Positions 24,499-32,948 of a stretch of 64,000 nucleotides of DNA are shown here, in pieces (position 1 is the stretch's first letter; each line of letters opens with the position of its first letter). The stretch is from Streptomyces sp. ISL-43 (GTDB lineage: Bacteria > Actinomycetota > Actinomycetes > Streptomycetales > Streptomycetaceae), in NCBI RefSeq assembly GCF_018614195.1, contig NZ_JAGGOT010000055.1, forward strand, positions 40,784 through 104,783, written 5' to 3'. A model generated the notes under the pieces. It saw nothing but the letters and a program-made list of their open reading frames with translations. It did not search any database and was not told the origin of the DNA. Both the position numbers and the translations under genes were made by a program.

Positions 24499-25434
24499 AT
24501 GTCGGCCACCCGCTTCACCTATCTCGGTCCCGAGGGCACTTTCACCGAAGCCGCCCTTCGCACACTGCCCGAAGCCGCGACCCGGGAGCTCGTCCCGATG
24601 GTCTCGGTCCCCGCCGCCCTGGACGCCGTACGCAACGGCGAGGCCGCCGCGGCGCTGGTCCCGATCGAGAACTCGGTGGAGGGCGGGGTCACCTCGACCC
24701 TGGACGAGCTGGCCTCCGGCGTGCCGCTGATGATCTACCGGGAGGTGCTGCTCCCGATCGCGTTCGCGCTGCTGGTCCGGCCCGGGACGAGCCTGTCGGA
24801 CGTCAAGACCGTCACCGGGCACCCGGTCGCGCAGCCGCAGGTGCGCAACTGGCTGCGGGCGAACCTGCCCGACGCGGTGTGGGAGTCGGCCGCCTCCAAC
24901 GCCGACGGTGCGCGCCTCGTCCAGGAGGGCCGCTTCGACGCCGCCTTCGCGGGCGAGTTCGCGGCGACCACCTACGGGCTGGTGCCGCTGGTCACCGAGA
25001 TCCACGACGCGCAGAACGCGGAGACGCGCTTCGTGCTCGTCGGCCGTCCCGCCCGGCCGGCCGCGCCCACCGGCGCCGACAAGACCTCCGTGGTGCTGTG
25101 GCTCGGCGACGACCGCCCCGGTGCGCTGCTGGAGCTCCTCCAGGAGTTCGCGGTCCGCGGCGTGAACCTGATGCTGATCCAGTCCCGGCCGACGGGCGAG
25201 GGGATCGGCAACTACTGCTTCGCCGTGGACGCCGAGGGGCACATCTCCGACCGCCGTGTGGGAGAGGCGCTCATGGGCCTCAAGCGCACCTGCCCCCAGA
25301 TCCGCTTCCTCGGCTCGTACCCGCGCGCCGGTGTCGCTCAGGGTGACGTCCAGGGGGCCCGGCCCGGTACCTCGGACGGCGATTTCACGGCGGCCTCGGA
25401 CTGGCTGACGCGCTGCCTCGACGGGCGCCCGTAG
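24499..25434 (+). CDS. pheA: Prephenate dehydratase
   Basis: A monofunctional enzyme of 311 residues converting prephenate to phenylpyruvate in phenylalanine synthesis. The PDT domain (1-190) begins FTYLGPEGTFTEAAL, has PIENSVEGGVTSTLDE and the catalytic TRF motif in AETRFVLVG. A C-terminal ACT domain (about 200-280) carries GALLELLQEF and QSRPTGEGIGNYCF, the Phe-binding feedback site. There is no chorismate mutase domain, as usual in actinobacteria. A leaderless start is likely. The aminotransferase for the next step may be the HisC/Pat-like gene at 59907-60989. Confidence 0.96.
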   Translation: MSATRFTYLGPEGTFTEAALRTLPEAATRELVPMVSVPAALDAVRNGEAAAALVPIENSVEGGVTSTLDELASGVPLMIYREVLLPIAFALLVRPGTSLSDVKTVTGHPVAQPQVRNWLRANLPDAVWESAASNADGARLVQEGRFDAAFAGEFAATTYGLVPLVTEIHDAQNAETRFVLVGRPARPAAPTGADKTSVVLWLGDDRPGALLELLQEFAVRGVNLMLIQSRPTGEGIGNYCFAVDAEGHISDRRVGEALMGLKRTCPQIRFLGSYPRAGVAQGDVQGARPGTSDGDFTAASDWLTRCLDGRP

Positions 25435-25457
25435 CGCTCCGTCCACTGTCCACAGAG

Positions 25458-25466
25458 TTATCCACA
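25458..25466 (+). other. DnaA box TTATCCACA
   Basis: Perfect consensus 9-mer 24 bp past the pheA stop, next to the near-match CTGTCCACA at 25446-25454. Confidence 0.7.
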
Positions 25467-25716
25467 GGCAGAGATGTGAACCTGGGGACAAGTCGACAGA
25501 GCAGCACGACAAGGTCGACAAATCGGTCGGGTGGCACAGGTTTCGCGCTGGGGAGCGAGAGGTGAACGGCGTCACCCCCGCATCGACGATCAACTCTTTG
25601 GGGCGAGCCATTCCCACCCGAATGAGTGTGTGAGCCCGGTTTGAACCCTGACTGAGCCCGCTCGCTCCACCGCCGGGATTGATCTATTCCTGTGTCCACA
25701 GATGCGGCGCACAGCC

Positions 25717-25725
25717 TGTGGATAA
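25717..25725 (-). other. DnaA box TTATCCACA (minus strand)
   Basis: Plus strand reads TGTGGATAA. It lies 22 bp left of another minus-strand box at 25747-25755. Confidence 0.7.
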
Positions 25726-25746
25726 GCCGGGTCCAGGGGAAATCCC

Positions 25747-25755
25747 TGTGGACAA
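25747..25755 (-). other. DnaA box TTGTCCACA (minus strand)
   Basis: Plus strand reads TGTGGACAA, the form preferred by Streptomyces DnaA. Confidence 0.7.
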
Positions 25756-25950
25756 GGAACGCCCTCCGGCCCTGCTCAGGGGCTCCCCGGCCGGTGCCGC
25801 CAGGTCCCCCTTTCACGGAATGGCGGTGCCTTTATCGACACCGGAGGAAGGACCACTTCCGGTCACCTTGCAGAAGTTTTCCATTCGCGGCAATTGGGAC
25901 ATAGTGACACGCAGCGTGATATCGGTGTGATCCCAGGAAGCCCGGCCCGG

Positions 25951-25956
25951 TAGCCT
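25951..25956 (+). promoter_or_regulatory. -10 box TAGCCT for leaderless serS mRNA
   Basis: TAGCCT ends 6 nt before the GTG at 25963. The GGAGG between them is too close to act as a ribosome site, so a leaderless transcript fits better. Confidence 0.5.
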
Positions 25957-25962
25957 GGAGGG

Positions 25963-27240
25963 GTGATTGACCTCCGGCTGCTCCGTGAAGACCCTGACCG
26001 TGTCCGCGCCTCGCAGCGCGCCCGTGGAGAGGACGTCGCCCTCGTCGACGCCCTGCTCTCCGCCGACGAGCGCCGCAGGTCCTCCGGCATGCGATTCGAC
26101 GAACTCCGCAACGAGCAGAAGTCGCTCGGCAAGCTCATCCCCAAGGCCTCTCCGGAGGAGCGGGCCGAGCTGCTGAAGAAGGCCGACCAGCTCAAGCAGG
26201 ACGTCAAGGCGGCCGAGGCCGAGCAGAACGAGGCGGACGAAGCCGCCAAGCAGCTGCTCCTGCAGCTCGGCAACATCGTCCACACCGATGTGCCCGTCGG
26301 CGGCGAGGAGGACTTCACCGTCCTCGAGACACACGGCACCATCCGCGACTTCGCCGCCGAGGGCTTCGAGCCCAAGGACCACCTGGAGCTCGGCGAGTCC
26401 CTCGGCGCCATCGACGTCGAGCGCGGCGCCAAGGTGTCCGGCTCGCGCTTCTACTACCTCACGGGCATCGGCGCCCTGCTGGAGCTCGCGCTCGTCAACG
26501 CGGCCATCGCCCAGGCCACCGAGGCCGGCTTCGTCCCGATGCTCACCCCGGCGCTGGTCCGCCCGCGCGCCATGGAGGGCACCGGCTTCCTCGGCCAGGC
26601 CGCGGAGAACGTGTACCACCTGGAGAAGGACGACTACTACCTGGTCGGCACCTCCGAGGTAGCGCTCGCCGCGTACCACATGGACGAGATCATCGACGCG
26701 GACAAGCTGCCGCTGCGGTACGCCGGCTTCTCCCCGTGCTTCCGCCGCGAGGCCGGCACGTACGGCAAGGACACCCGCGGCATCTTCCGCGTCCACCAGT
26801 TCGACAAGGTCGAGATGTTCTCGTACGTCGCGCCGGATGAGGCCGAGGCCGAGCACCAGCGGCTCCTGGAGTGGGAGAAGCAGTGGCTGACCAGCCTGGA
26901 GCTGCCGTTCCAGGTGATCGACGTCGCCACCGGCGACCTGGGCTCCTCCGCCTCCCGCAAGTTCGACTGCGAGGCGTGGATCCCCACCCAGGGCAAGTAC
27001 CGCGAGCTCACCTCCGCCTCCAACTGTGACGGCTTCCAGGCCCGCCGCCTGTCGATCCGCTACCGCGACGGCAAGAAGACCGCGCCGCTGTCCACGCTGA
27101 ACGGCACCCTGTGCGCCGTCCCGCGCACGATCGTCGCGATCCTGGAGAACCACCAGCAGGCCGACGGTACGGTCCGGGTGCCCCCGGTGCTCCGTCCCTA
27201 CCTCGGCGGCCGCGAAGTCCTGGAGCCGATCACCAAGTGA
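25963..27240 (+). CDS. serS: Seryl-tRNA synthetase
   Basis: A class II synthetase of 425 residues charging tRNA-Ser (one such tRNA is at 3516-3600). The N-terminal antiparallel coiled coil (about residues 30-105) contacts the tRNA long arm. Motif 2 is FRREAGTYGKDTRGIFRVHQF. The catalytic Ser/ATP region is GKYRELTSASNCDGFQARR, and motif 3 is NGTLCAVPRTIVAILENHQ. Full length for the family. The GTG start is supported by homology of the MIDLRLLREDPDRVRASQ opening and a -10 box 6 nt upstream. It overlaps the following HAD gene by 4 bp. Confidence 0.98.
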   Translation: MIDLRLLREDPDRVRASQRARGEDVALVDALLSADERRRSSGMRFDELRNEQKSLGKLIPKASPEERAELLKKADQLKQDVKAAEAEQNEADEAAKQLLLQLGNIVHTDVPVGGEEDFTVLETHGTIRDFAAEGFEPKDHLELGESLGAIDVERGAKVSGSRFYYLTGIGALLELALVNAAIAQATEAGFVPMLTPALVRPRAMEGTGFLGQAAENVYHLEKDDYYLVGTSEVALAAYHMDEIIDADKLPLRYAGFSPCFRREAGTYGKDTRGIFRVHQFDKVEMFSYVAPDEAEAEHQRLLEWEKQWLTSLELPFQVIDVATGDLGSSASRKFDCEAWIPTQGKYRELTSASNCDGFQARRLSIRYRDGKKTAPLSTLNGTLCAVPRTIVAILENHQQADGTVRVPPVLRPYLGGREVLEPITK

Positions 27241-28049
27241 GCACGGCCCCGTTCCCGTACAAGCTCGTCGCGACCGACCTCGACGGCACGCTGCTGCGCG
27301 GCGACGACACCGTCTCGGAACGCACCCGTGAGGCGCTCGTCGCGGCCACGGCGGCGGGCGCGGCGCACATCGTCGTCACCGGCCGTGCCGTGCCGTGGAC
27401 CCGGCACGTCCTCGACGACCTCGGCTACAAGGGCATCGCGGTCTGCGGACAGGGCGCGCAGGTCTACGACGCGGGAGCGCACCGGCTGCTCACCTCGGTG
27501 ACGCTCGACCGGAAGCTGGCCGCCCTCGCGCTGGAGAAGATCGAGGCCGAGGTGGGTCCGCTGGCGCTGGCCGCCAGCCGTGACGGCGTCGACGGCGAGG
27601 TGCTGTTCGGCCCCGGCTACCAGGTGCAGGAGGGGCTTCCGGCGCTCTACCTGGAGGACACCGCCGATGTGTGGACGGCTCCGCTGAACAAGCTGTACAT
27701 CCAGCACCCGGAGCTGGACGAGGACGCCCTCGTCCAGGTGGCCCGGCAGACCGTGGGCAACCTGGTCGGCGTCGTCATGGCCGGTCCGGGCGTCGTGGAG
27801 ATACTGCCGCTGGGGCTGAGCAAGGCCACCGGCCTCTCGCTGGCCGCGCGCCGGCTGGGCGTGAAGGCGGCGGAGACGATCGCCTTCGGCGACATGCCCA
27901 ACGACATCCCGATGTTCGGCTGGGCCGCGCACGGCGTGGCGATGGCCAACGCCCACGCGGAGCTCAAGGCGGTGGCCGACGAGGTGACGACCTCCAACGA
28001 GGAGGACGGCATCGCGGTGGTGCTGGAACGTCTGCTGGGCGCCGCGTAA
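27237..28049 (+). CDS. Cof-type HAD-superfamily phosphatase
   Basis: The protein has 270 residues. Motif I is VATDLDGTLL (nucleophile Asp about 14), motif II IVVTGR, a lysine in LSKATGLSLAARRLG and motif III FGDMPNDIPM; it has a C2-type cap. Cof/YbjI enzymes dephosphorylate sugar phosphates, flavin or pyridoxal phosphates with broad specificity. The GTG overlaps the serS stop (GTGA), so it is co-translated with serS, an arrangement common in actinobacteria. Substrate unknown. A paralogue (50319-51224) in this window shares the same motifs. Confidence 0.92.
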   Translation: MSTAPFPYKLVATDLDGTLLRGDDTVSERTREALVAATAAGAAHIVVTGRAVPWTRHVLDDLGYKGIAVCGQGAQVYDAGAHRLLTSVTLDRKLAALALEKIEAEVGPLALAASRDGVDGEVLFGPGYQVQEGLPALYLEDTADVWTAPLNKLYIQHPELDEDALVQVARQTVGNLVGVVMAGPGVVEILPLGLSKATGLSLAARRLGVKAAETIAFGDMPNDIPMFGWAAHGVAMANAHAELKAVADEVTTSNEEDGIAVVLERLLGAA

Positions 28050-28071
28050 CCGAGGACTCGACGCAGGGAAG

Positions 28072-28123
28072 GGTCCGGAACAGCCCGCGCCGCGAGGCGC
28101 GCTCGAAGTGGCTGTTCCGGACC
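28072..28123 (+). terminator. Branched hairpin terminator of the serS operon
   Basis: GGTCCGGAACAGC (28072-28084) pairs with GCTGTTCCGGACC (28111-28123). The 26-nt loop contains its own GCGC-rich hairpin. It is followed by TTCTTGTTG and lies 23 bp past the stop codon. Confidence 0.75.
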
Positions 28124-28191
28124 TTCTTGTTGCTCCCCGCACGACTCACTCTGCCCCTGCCGCAGGCCTCGTACCAGTCAATTTCCGTGAC

Positions 28192-28731
28192 TCAGCCGTG
28201 GAGCCGGCGCCGGCGCCAGTAGGCGGCGGTCACCACCGCGAGCAGCGGGCCCCACAGCAGCAGCGGGGCGTAGCAGACGGTCATGAGCCACCAGCCGGCC
28301 CCGGTGGGTGCTCCCGGCATCGTCATGTTGGCGGACCAGGCGAAGGCACCGGGGACCGTGACCAGGGTGACGGCGGCTGCCCCCAGGGCGGCGGGTACGA
28401 CGGCCGCGAGCGGTGGGATCCGGCGGCCGCCCAGCCGGGGGATCCAGCACGGGACCACCTCGCCCCAGCGCTGTACGAGGCCGAGGGAGAGCAGGCCCAG
28501 GCCTTCGGCGAAGGCGCTGAGGGCCACCAGGTAGAAGGACCACACCCCGGGGAAGAGGTCGGCCTCCAGGCCGCTTCCGGCTCCCCAGCCGACGGGTATG
28601 CCGACCGCGATGGCAACCCTCCACAGGCCGCTGGGGACGAGGGTGAGTGCAGCCGCGTGGGCGGCCCAGCGGATCGGGCGGCTGACGGCGGGGTCGGTGG
28701 AACGGGCCGGAGCGGCGGTGAGCGTGGTCAT
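28192..28731 (-). CDS. Four-TM integral membrane protein, unknown
   Basis: The protein has 179 residues with four or five hydrophobic segments (about 22-46, 62-85, 108-128, 140-165), ends with a basic RRRRLHG tail and has a Met/Pro-rich outer loop (ANMTMPGAPTGAG). No enzyme motif is seen. It is divergent from the histidine kinase gene across 162 bp, so the kinase/regulator pair may control it. The ATG at 28731 is the first in-frame start before the Thr/Ala-rich opening. Confidence 0.75.
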   Translation of the reverse strand: MTTLTAAPARSTDPAVSRPIRWAAHAAALTLVPSGLWRVAIAVGIPVGWGAGSGLEADLFPGVWSFYLVALSAFAEGLGLLSLGLVQRWGEVVPCWIPRLGGRRIPPLAAVVPAALGAAAVTLVTVPGAFAWSANMTMPGAPTGAGWWLMTVCYAPLLLWGPLLAVVTAAYWRRRRLHG

Positions 28732-28881
28732 GTCCAAGTCCCTTGCGGAAGGCGGTTGGTGATGCCTCAAAGCCTGGTCCGGCGGGCGCCGCGAGACCAT
28801 CCGCCGATCAGCAGGCAGGGAAGGCGGCGGGGTCGGCGGGTCTCTGCCGAACGGCAGATGTCCGGGGGCGCGAGGCGCTCG

Positions 28882-28887
28882 TAGGGT
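28882..28887 (+). promoter_or_regulatory. -10 box TAGGGT for leaderless kinase mRNA
   Basis: TAGGGT ends 6 nt before the GTG at 28894; no ribosome site is present between. Confidence 0.45.
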
Positions 28888-28893
28888 CGGGGC

Positions 28894-29883
28894 GTGACCT
28901 TGAGACCGAGCGCGTTGTACGCCCCCGCCCTGGCCGTGGCGGGCCTGCTGTCCCTGACCGGTTCGGCCGCCCGCGTGCCCGAGACCTGGACGCTGGCGGG
29001 GATGGCGGCACTGCTGCCGCTGCTGGCCCTGGTGGCCCGCTGGTCCCCGGTGCGGTCCGGGAGTCTCGCGGGCACCCTGGGCGTGGCAGCGGTGACGCTG
29101 TGGCCGGTCCCGCTGGTGTGGGAGGACGGATCGTGGCTGGAGATCGGCGGGGCGGCGGCCTTCTGGGCGCTGCCGGCCTTCGGTGCGGTGGCCGCCGGCG
29201 GCTACCTGCGCCGCCAGGCGGGCCGGGTCAGGCAGGCCGTGCTGGACGCGCGGCGCGACCAGCAGTTGGAGTTGGCCCGGGATCTGCACGACTTCGTGGC
29301 GCACGACGTGAGCGCCATCGTGGTGCAGGCGCAGGCGGCCCGGTTCGTGGCCGCGCAGGACCCCGGGCAGGCGGTCCGCGCGCTGGAGCGGATCGAGGCC
29401 TCGGGGCTGAGCGCGCTGGCTTCCATGGACCGGACGGTGCACGCCCTGCGGGAGGCCGCGGGCGGGCCGACGGCGCCGGTGCCGGGTCTGGCGGAGCTGC
29501 CTGAGCTGGTGGAGCGGTTCGAGGGCGGGGAGCTGGACGCCGACCCCGCGGCGGTGGGGGAGCTGTCACGGGAGGCGGACGCCACGGCGTACCGGGTGGC
29601 CGTCGAGGCCTTGACGAACGTACGCCGGCACGCGCCCGGGGCGGCCGCGGTGCGGGTCGCCGTACGGCGGGCCGGGGCGGGCATAGAGATCAGCGTGGCC
29701 GACTCCGGCGCCCGGCGCGGCCCGGGCGGGCTGCTGGGCCGCCGGCGCCGGGGCGGTACGGGACTGGCCGGCCTGCGCGCGCGGGTGGAGGCGTCGGGCG
29801 GGACGCTGCGGGCGGGGGCGGGCACCGACGGCGGCTGGCGGGTTTCCGCGGTCTTCCCGGCGGTGGGGCGCCCCACCGGGTGA
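28894..29883 (+). CDS. NarL-type sensor histidine kinase
   Basis: The protein has 329 residues. Four membrane segments fill residues 7-104 with very short loops, so any signal is sensed in or at the membrane. The HisKA_3 dimerisation helix has the phospho-acceptor His132 in ARDLHDFVAHDVSAIV. The HATPase domain has N-box VAVEALTNVRRHAPG, G1 VADSGARRGPGG and GGTGLAGLRARVEASGG. It is followed 10 bp later by its response regulator. Signal unknown; the divergent membrane protein gene is a candidate accessory or target. Confidence 0.93.
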   Translation: MTLRPSALYAPALAVAGLLSLTGSAARVPETWTLAGMAALLPLLALVARWSPVRSGSLAGTLGVAAVTLWPVPLVWEDGSWLEIGGAAAFWALPAFGAVAAGGYLRRQAGRVRQAVLDARRDQQLELARDLHDFVAHDVSAIVVQAQAARFVAAQDPGQAVRALERIEASGLSALASMDRTVHALREAAGGPTAPVPGLAELPELVERFEGGELDADPAAVGELSREADATAYRVAVEALTNVRRHAPGAAAVRVAVRRAGAGIEISVADSGARRGPGGLLGRRRRGGTGLAGLRARVEASGGTLRAGAGTDGGWRVSAVFPAVGRPTG

Positions 29884-29893
29884 TCATGTCGGC

Positions 29894-30541
29894 GTGACCA
29901 CACGCATCCTGATAGCCGACGACCAAGAGGACATCCGCAGCGGTTTCCGGCTGATCCTCGATTCGCAGCCCGACATGACCGTGGTGGGGGAGGCGGCCGA
30001 CGGGCGCAGCGCGGTGGCGCTGGCCCGGGAACTGCGGCCGGACGTGGTGCTGACGGACATCCGGATGCCGCGGCTGGACGGGCTGGAGGTGACCCGGCTG
30101 CTGGCGCCCGAGACCCGGGTCGTGGTGGTGACCACCTTCGACCTCGACGAGTACGTGCACACCGCGCTGGCCGTCGGCGCCTGCGGTTTCCTGCTGAAGC
30201 GGTCCGGACCGGCCCTGCTGATCGAGGGGGTGCGGGCGGCCATGGCCGGGGACACCCTGATCAGCCCGCAGCTCACGGTGCGGCTGCTGAGCCGGGCGGC
30301 CGGGGAACAGGGGACCGCGCCGCCGCGCAGCGCGCATCCCCTGACGGAGCGCGAGGTGGAGATCGTACGGCTGGTGGCGAAGGGTCACACGAACGCGGAG
30401 ATCGGGGCCGAGCTCTTCATCAGCGCGGGGACCGCGAAGACGCACATCGCCAATGTCCAGGCGAAGCTGGAGGTCCGCAACAGGGTGGGGATCGCTTCGT
30501 GGGCCTGGGAGCACGGGGTGGTGCGACCGGAACGCCCCTGA
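29894..30541 (+). CDS. NarL/FixJ-type response regulator
   Basis: The protein has 215 residues. The receiver domain has Asp9/Asp10, phospho-acceptor Asp55 (VVLTDIRMPRLDG), Thr and Lys (LLKRSGP). A LuxR helix-turn-helix occupies about 148-205 (LTEREVEIVRLVAKGHTNAEIGAELFISAGTAK region). It pairs with the kinase just upstream. GTG start. It is convergent with the rhomboid-like gene; only a parS site separates the two stop codons. Confidence 0.94.
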   Translation: MTTRILIADDQEDIRSGFRLILDSQPDMTVVGEAADGRSAVALARELRPDVVLTDIRMPRLDGLEVTRLLAPETRVVVVTTFDLDEYVHTALAVGACGFLLKRSGPALLIEGVRAAMAGDTLISPQLTVRLLSRAAGEQGTAPPRSAHPLTEREVEIVRLVAKGHTNAEIGAELFISAGTAKTHIANVQAKLEVRNRVGIASWAWEHGVVRPERP

Positions 30542-30545
30542 TCGT

Positions 30546-30559
30546 GTTTCACGTGAAAC
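30546..30559. other. parS: parS site 3, carrying the rhomboid-like gene's stop codon
   Basis: Exact GTTTCACGTGAAAC. The minus-strand TGA at 30551-30549 is within the palindrome, so the last residues Cys-Phe-Thr and the stop of the rhomboid-like protein are written by parS. Confidence 0.93.
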
Positions 30560-31199
30560 ACGCGCGGGCGGCGCGCGGGTACGGATGCCGGGTCAGCGGC
30601 CACGCGAGCAGTCCGACGGCGAGCGCGATGGCGTGGCCGAGGTCGGTGAAGGTGCCGCCGGTGGCGAGGGGGAGCCCGAAGAACGCCACGGACCCGGCCA
30701 GGTAGAGCCAGCGCCAGGGGCCGGGGAGGCGGTAGGTCACCACTCCGATGGCGGTCGCGAGCCCGTAGCTGACGCCGATGTCGACGACGTGGACCATGCT
30801 GCGCGGGGCCCGGTGGTCCTCAATGGCCATCAGGACCAGCTTCTGGCTGATCAGCGTGGCGGTGATGTGGCCGGTCGCGATGATGAAGAGCCAGCGCAGG
30901 GTGCCGAGCCAGCGTTCGACATTGGCGTGGAAGATCTCGAAGAGCACGACGTACAGGGGCAGCGAGGCCGGATTCTCAATCCAGAACGCGCTGCTGAGCA
31001 GGGCCCGTATCGGGTGGCGGGCGAGCTCGTGGATGTTGCTGCTGTTGCGGCGGAGCAGGACGTGTTCGAGGTGGTCGGGCACGATCACGACCACCACGCT
31101 GGTCAGGGCGATGATGAGCATCCAGACGTGGGTGCCGGGCGCGGACCGTATCCAGGACCGTACTGGCCTGGACGGCTCGGGCTCGGGGTGCTCGATCAT
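30549..31199 (-). CDS. Rhomboid-like integral membrane protein
   Basis: The protein has 216 residues with five or six membrane segments. A long outer loop (about 45-78) contains LEHVLLRRNSSNIHEL. A GVSYGL motif (about 144-149) and a later His in TDLGHAIALAVGLL resemble the Ser/His arrangement of rhomboid proteases (GxSxG and TM6 His), but spacing and the missing Asn/His of TM2 leave protease activity doubtful; actinobacteria have a distinct rhomboid-like family. The ATG at 31199 is the natural start. Its stop lies in parS site 3, and a further parS lies 60 bp upstream of the start. Confidence 0.8.
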   Translation of the reverse strand: MIEHPEPEPSRPVRSWIRSAPGTHVWMLIIALTSVVVVIVPDHLEHVLLRRNSSNIHELARHPIRALLSSAFWIENPASLPLYVVLFEIFHANVERWLGTLRWLFIIATGHITATLISQKLVLMAIEDHRAPRSMVHVVDIGVSYGLATAIGVVTYRLPGPWRWLYLAGSVAFFGLPLATGGTFTDLGHAIALAVGLLAWPLTRHPYPRAARACFT

Positions 31200-31259
31200 G
31201 TCCCCGATGATGCCGCGCGAACCTGTGCCCCGCCTGGCCGGTGGGCCGGGCGGGGCACT

Positions 31260-31273
31260 GTTTCACGTGAAAC
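31260..31273. other. parS: parS site 4, intergenic
   Basis: Exact GTTTCACGTGAAAC between the rhomboid-like gene start and the last ABC permease gene, only 714 bp from site 3. Confidence 0.93.
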
Positions 31274-31302
31274 ATCCGGCGCGGGTGCCGGTGACGCGGG
31301 CT

Positions 31303-32022
31303 CTACTCCTCGCCCGCCAGCGTGAGGCGGCGGAGCCTCTGTCCGGCATAGACGGTGGCGCCGATGGTGACCGCGACGAGCAGGATCACCGCGGTCGGCA
31401 GCCCGACGGTGGCGTCGACGTAGCCCTCGCCGGCGACCTTCTGCGCGAGGGCGAGCGCCCACTGCTGGACGCTGAGGGTCTTGGCGCCGTCGACGAGGCT
31501 GCCGAAGAGCGACTCCCAGATCAGCGCGTAGACCAGGCCGAAGACGACCGCGTGCCGGCTGACGGTGCCCAGCAGCAGGAACAGGGCGCTGTAGGCGACG
31601 GAGGCGATGAGGGCGGCGACGGTGTAGGCGACGGCGATCTGCTGGCCGTTGCCGTTGAGGATGAAGCCGGCGATCAGGGTGGGGATCGCGGAGAAGACCA
31701 TGGTGACGGCGATCGCCACGATCAGTTTGGTCATGATGATCGTCGGACGCTTCACCGGCTTGGAGAGCAGGTAGACGATCGAGCCGTCGTCGATCTCCGG
31801 GCCGATGGCGCCGGTGCCGGCGATGACGCCGATCAGCGGGACCATCGTCGCGAGGGCGAAACCGCCGAGGAGGTCGGCGGCGACCTTGTCGTCCAGGCCG
31901 GTGAAGGCGCGGACGGCGATGGAGATGACGATCAGCAGGGCGGGCAGCGCGAAGAGGATCAGCGCGCGGCGGCGGCCGAGCAGGGCCCGGTAGGTGAGCC
32001 GGGCAACAGTGGGGTTGTACAT
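31303..32022 (-). CDS. ABC-2-type transporter permease
   Basis: A membrane protein of 239 residues with six segments (about 22-42, 55-75, 95-117, 130-150, 155-175, 205-228); the opening MYNPTVARLTYRALLGRRRALILF is typical of ABC-2 permeases. The EIDDGSIVYLLSKPVKR loop is the usual coupling region. Last gene of a four-gene operon (ATPase, permease, ATPase, permease), 14 bp after the second ATPase gene. It likely pairs with that ATPase. Exported substrate unknown. Confidence 0.9.
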   Translation of the reverse strand: MYNPTVARLTYRALLGRRRALILFALPALLIVISIAVRAFTGLDDKVAADLLGGFALATMVPLIGVIAGTGAIGPEIDDGSIVYLLSKPVKRPTIIMTKLIVAIAVTMVFSAIPTLIAGFILNGNGQQIAVAYTVAALIASVAYSALFLLLGTVSRHAVVFGLVYALIWESLFGSLVDGAKTLSVQQWALALAQKVAGEGYVDATVGLPTAVILLVAVTIGATVYAGQRLRRLTLAGEE

Positions 32023-32036
32023 GGATGCCAGCTCCT

Positions 32037-32948
32037 TCAGGCCGCGACGAGGTAGGAGAAGACCGACTCGAGGGACTCGTCGGAGGGCGAGACCGTCAGC
32101 AGCCGGATGCCGTGCTCGCGGGCGACCCGCGGCAGCAGCTCGGTGAAGCGCCCGAAGTCGACCGCCTGGATGCGCAGGGCGCCTTCCTTCAGGTCGACCT
32201 CGATCCCGGCGGTGGAGGGGTCGGCGATCAGGGCCGCGGCGAGCACCCGGTCGTCGGAGGAGCGGACGAGGTAGCGGTGCGGGCGGTCCGTCATCAGGCG
32301 GCGGATCTTGCGGAAGTCTCCGGAGGCGGCGTGCCGGCCGGCGACGACCACCTCGATGTGCGAGGCGAGCTGCTCGACCTCCTCCAGGATGTGCGAGGAG
32401 AACAGCACCGTGCGGCCCTCGTCGCCCATCCGCCGCAGCAGGTCCATGAGCTGCATGCGCTGGCGCGGGTCCATGCCGTTGAACGGCTCGTCGAGCAGGA
32501 GCACGGACGGGTCGTGGACCAGGGCGGAGGCCATCTTCACGCGCTGGCGCATGCCCTTGGAGTACGTGGAGATCTTGCGGTCCTGCGCGTACTCCATCTC
32601 GACCGTGGCCAGGGCCCGCTGGGCGGCCACGTCGTCGAGGCCGTGCAGCTCGGCGTTGGCGACGACGAACTCCCGGCCCGTGAGGAAGTCGTACATGGCC
32701 TCGCGCTCGGGCACGACGCCGATCTGCTTGTAGACCTGCTCGTTGCGCCAGATCGGGGTGCCGTCGATGGTGACGGTGCCCGTGGAGGGGGCGAGGAAGC
32801 CGCCCATCATGTTGATGAGGGTGGACTTGCCCGCGCCGTTGGGGCCCAGCAGGCCGGTGACGCCGGGACCGATGCGCATGGTCACGTCGTTGACGGCGAC
32901 GACGTTCCCGAACCAGCGGGAGGTGTGGTCGATGTCGATGGTGGTCAC
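32037..32948 (-). CDS. ABC transporter ATP-binding protein
   Basis: An ATPase of 303 residues: Walker A GPNGAGKSTL (about 36-45), signature YSKGMRQRVKMAS, Walker B SVLLLDEPFNGMDP, and H-loop SSHILEE. The C-terminal 80 residues form the extension seen in drug/antibiotic-type (DRA, CcmA) ATPases. The GTG start overlaps the upstream permease stop by 4 bp. It drives one of the two permeases of the operon. Confidence 0.94.
   Translation of the reverse strand: MTTIDIDHTSRWFGNVVAVNDVTMRIGPGVTGLLGPNGAGKSTLINMMGGFLAPSTGTVTIDGTPIWRNEQVYKQIGVVPEREAMYDFLTGREFVVANAELHGLDDVAAQRALATVEMEYAQDRKISTYSKGMRQRVKMASALVHDPSVLLLDEPFNGMDPRQRMQLMDLLRRMGDEGRTVLFSSHILEEVEQLASHIEVVVAGRHAASGDFRKIRRLMTDRPHRYLVRSSDDRVLAAALIADPSTAGIEVDLKEGALRIQAVDFGRFTELLPRVAREHGIRLLTVSPSDESLESVFSYLVAA

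Larger units (their letters stand above)
25435..25962. other. pheA-serS spacer rich in DnaA boxes
   Basis: This 528-bp non-coding region contains two perfect TTATCCACA boxes and one TTGTCCACA, plus near-matches CTGTCCACA (25446-25454) and GTGTCCACA (25692-25700). They sit in two groups, at 25446-25466 and 25692-25755. It also holds the serS promoter. Too few boxes, and no dnaA/dnaN flank, to be oriC; a DnaA-binding or titration site is possible. Confidence 0.65.

Noticed and set aside
22354..25617. 1087-codon minus-strand open frame opposite copCD, dtpA and pheA
   Set aside because: Antisense shadow of three well-supported plus-strand genes; composition is typical of mirrored GC-rich codons.
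25435..25962. oriC candidate
   Set aside because: Only three perfect DnaA boxes and no dnaA/dnaN neighbours; Streptomyces oriC has many more boxes.
30976..31275. Minus-strand ORF starting MFHVKQ from parS site 4
   Set aside because: Out of frame with the rhomboid-like gene it overlaps and strongly Arg/His-biased; a shadow.
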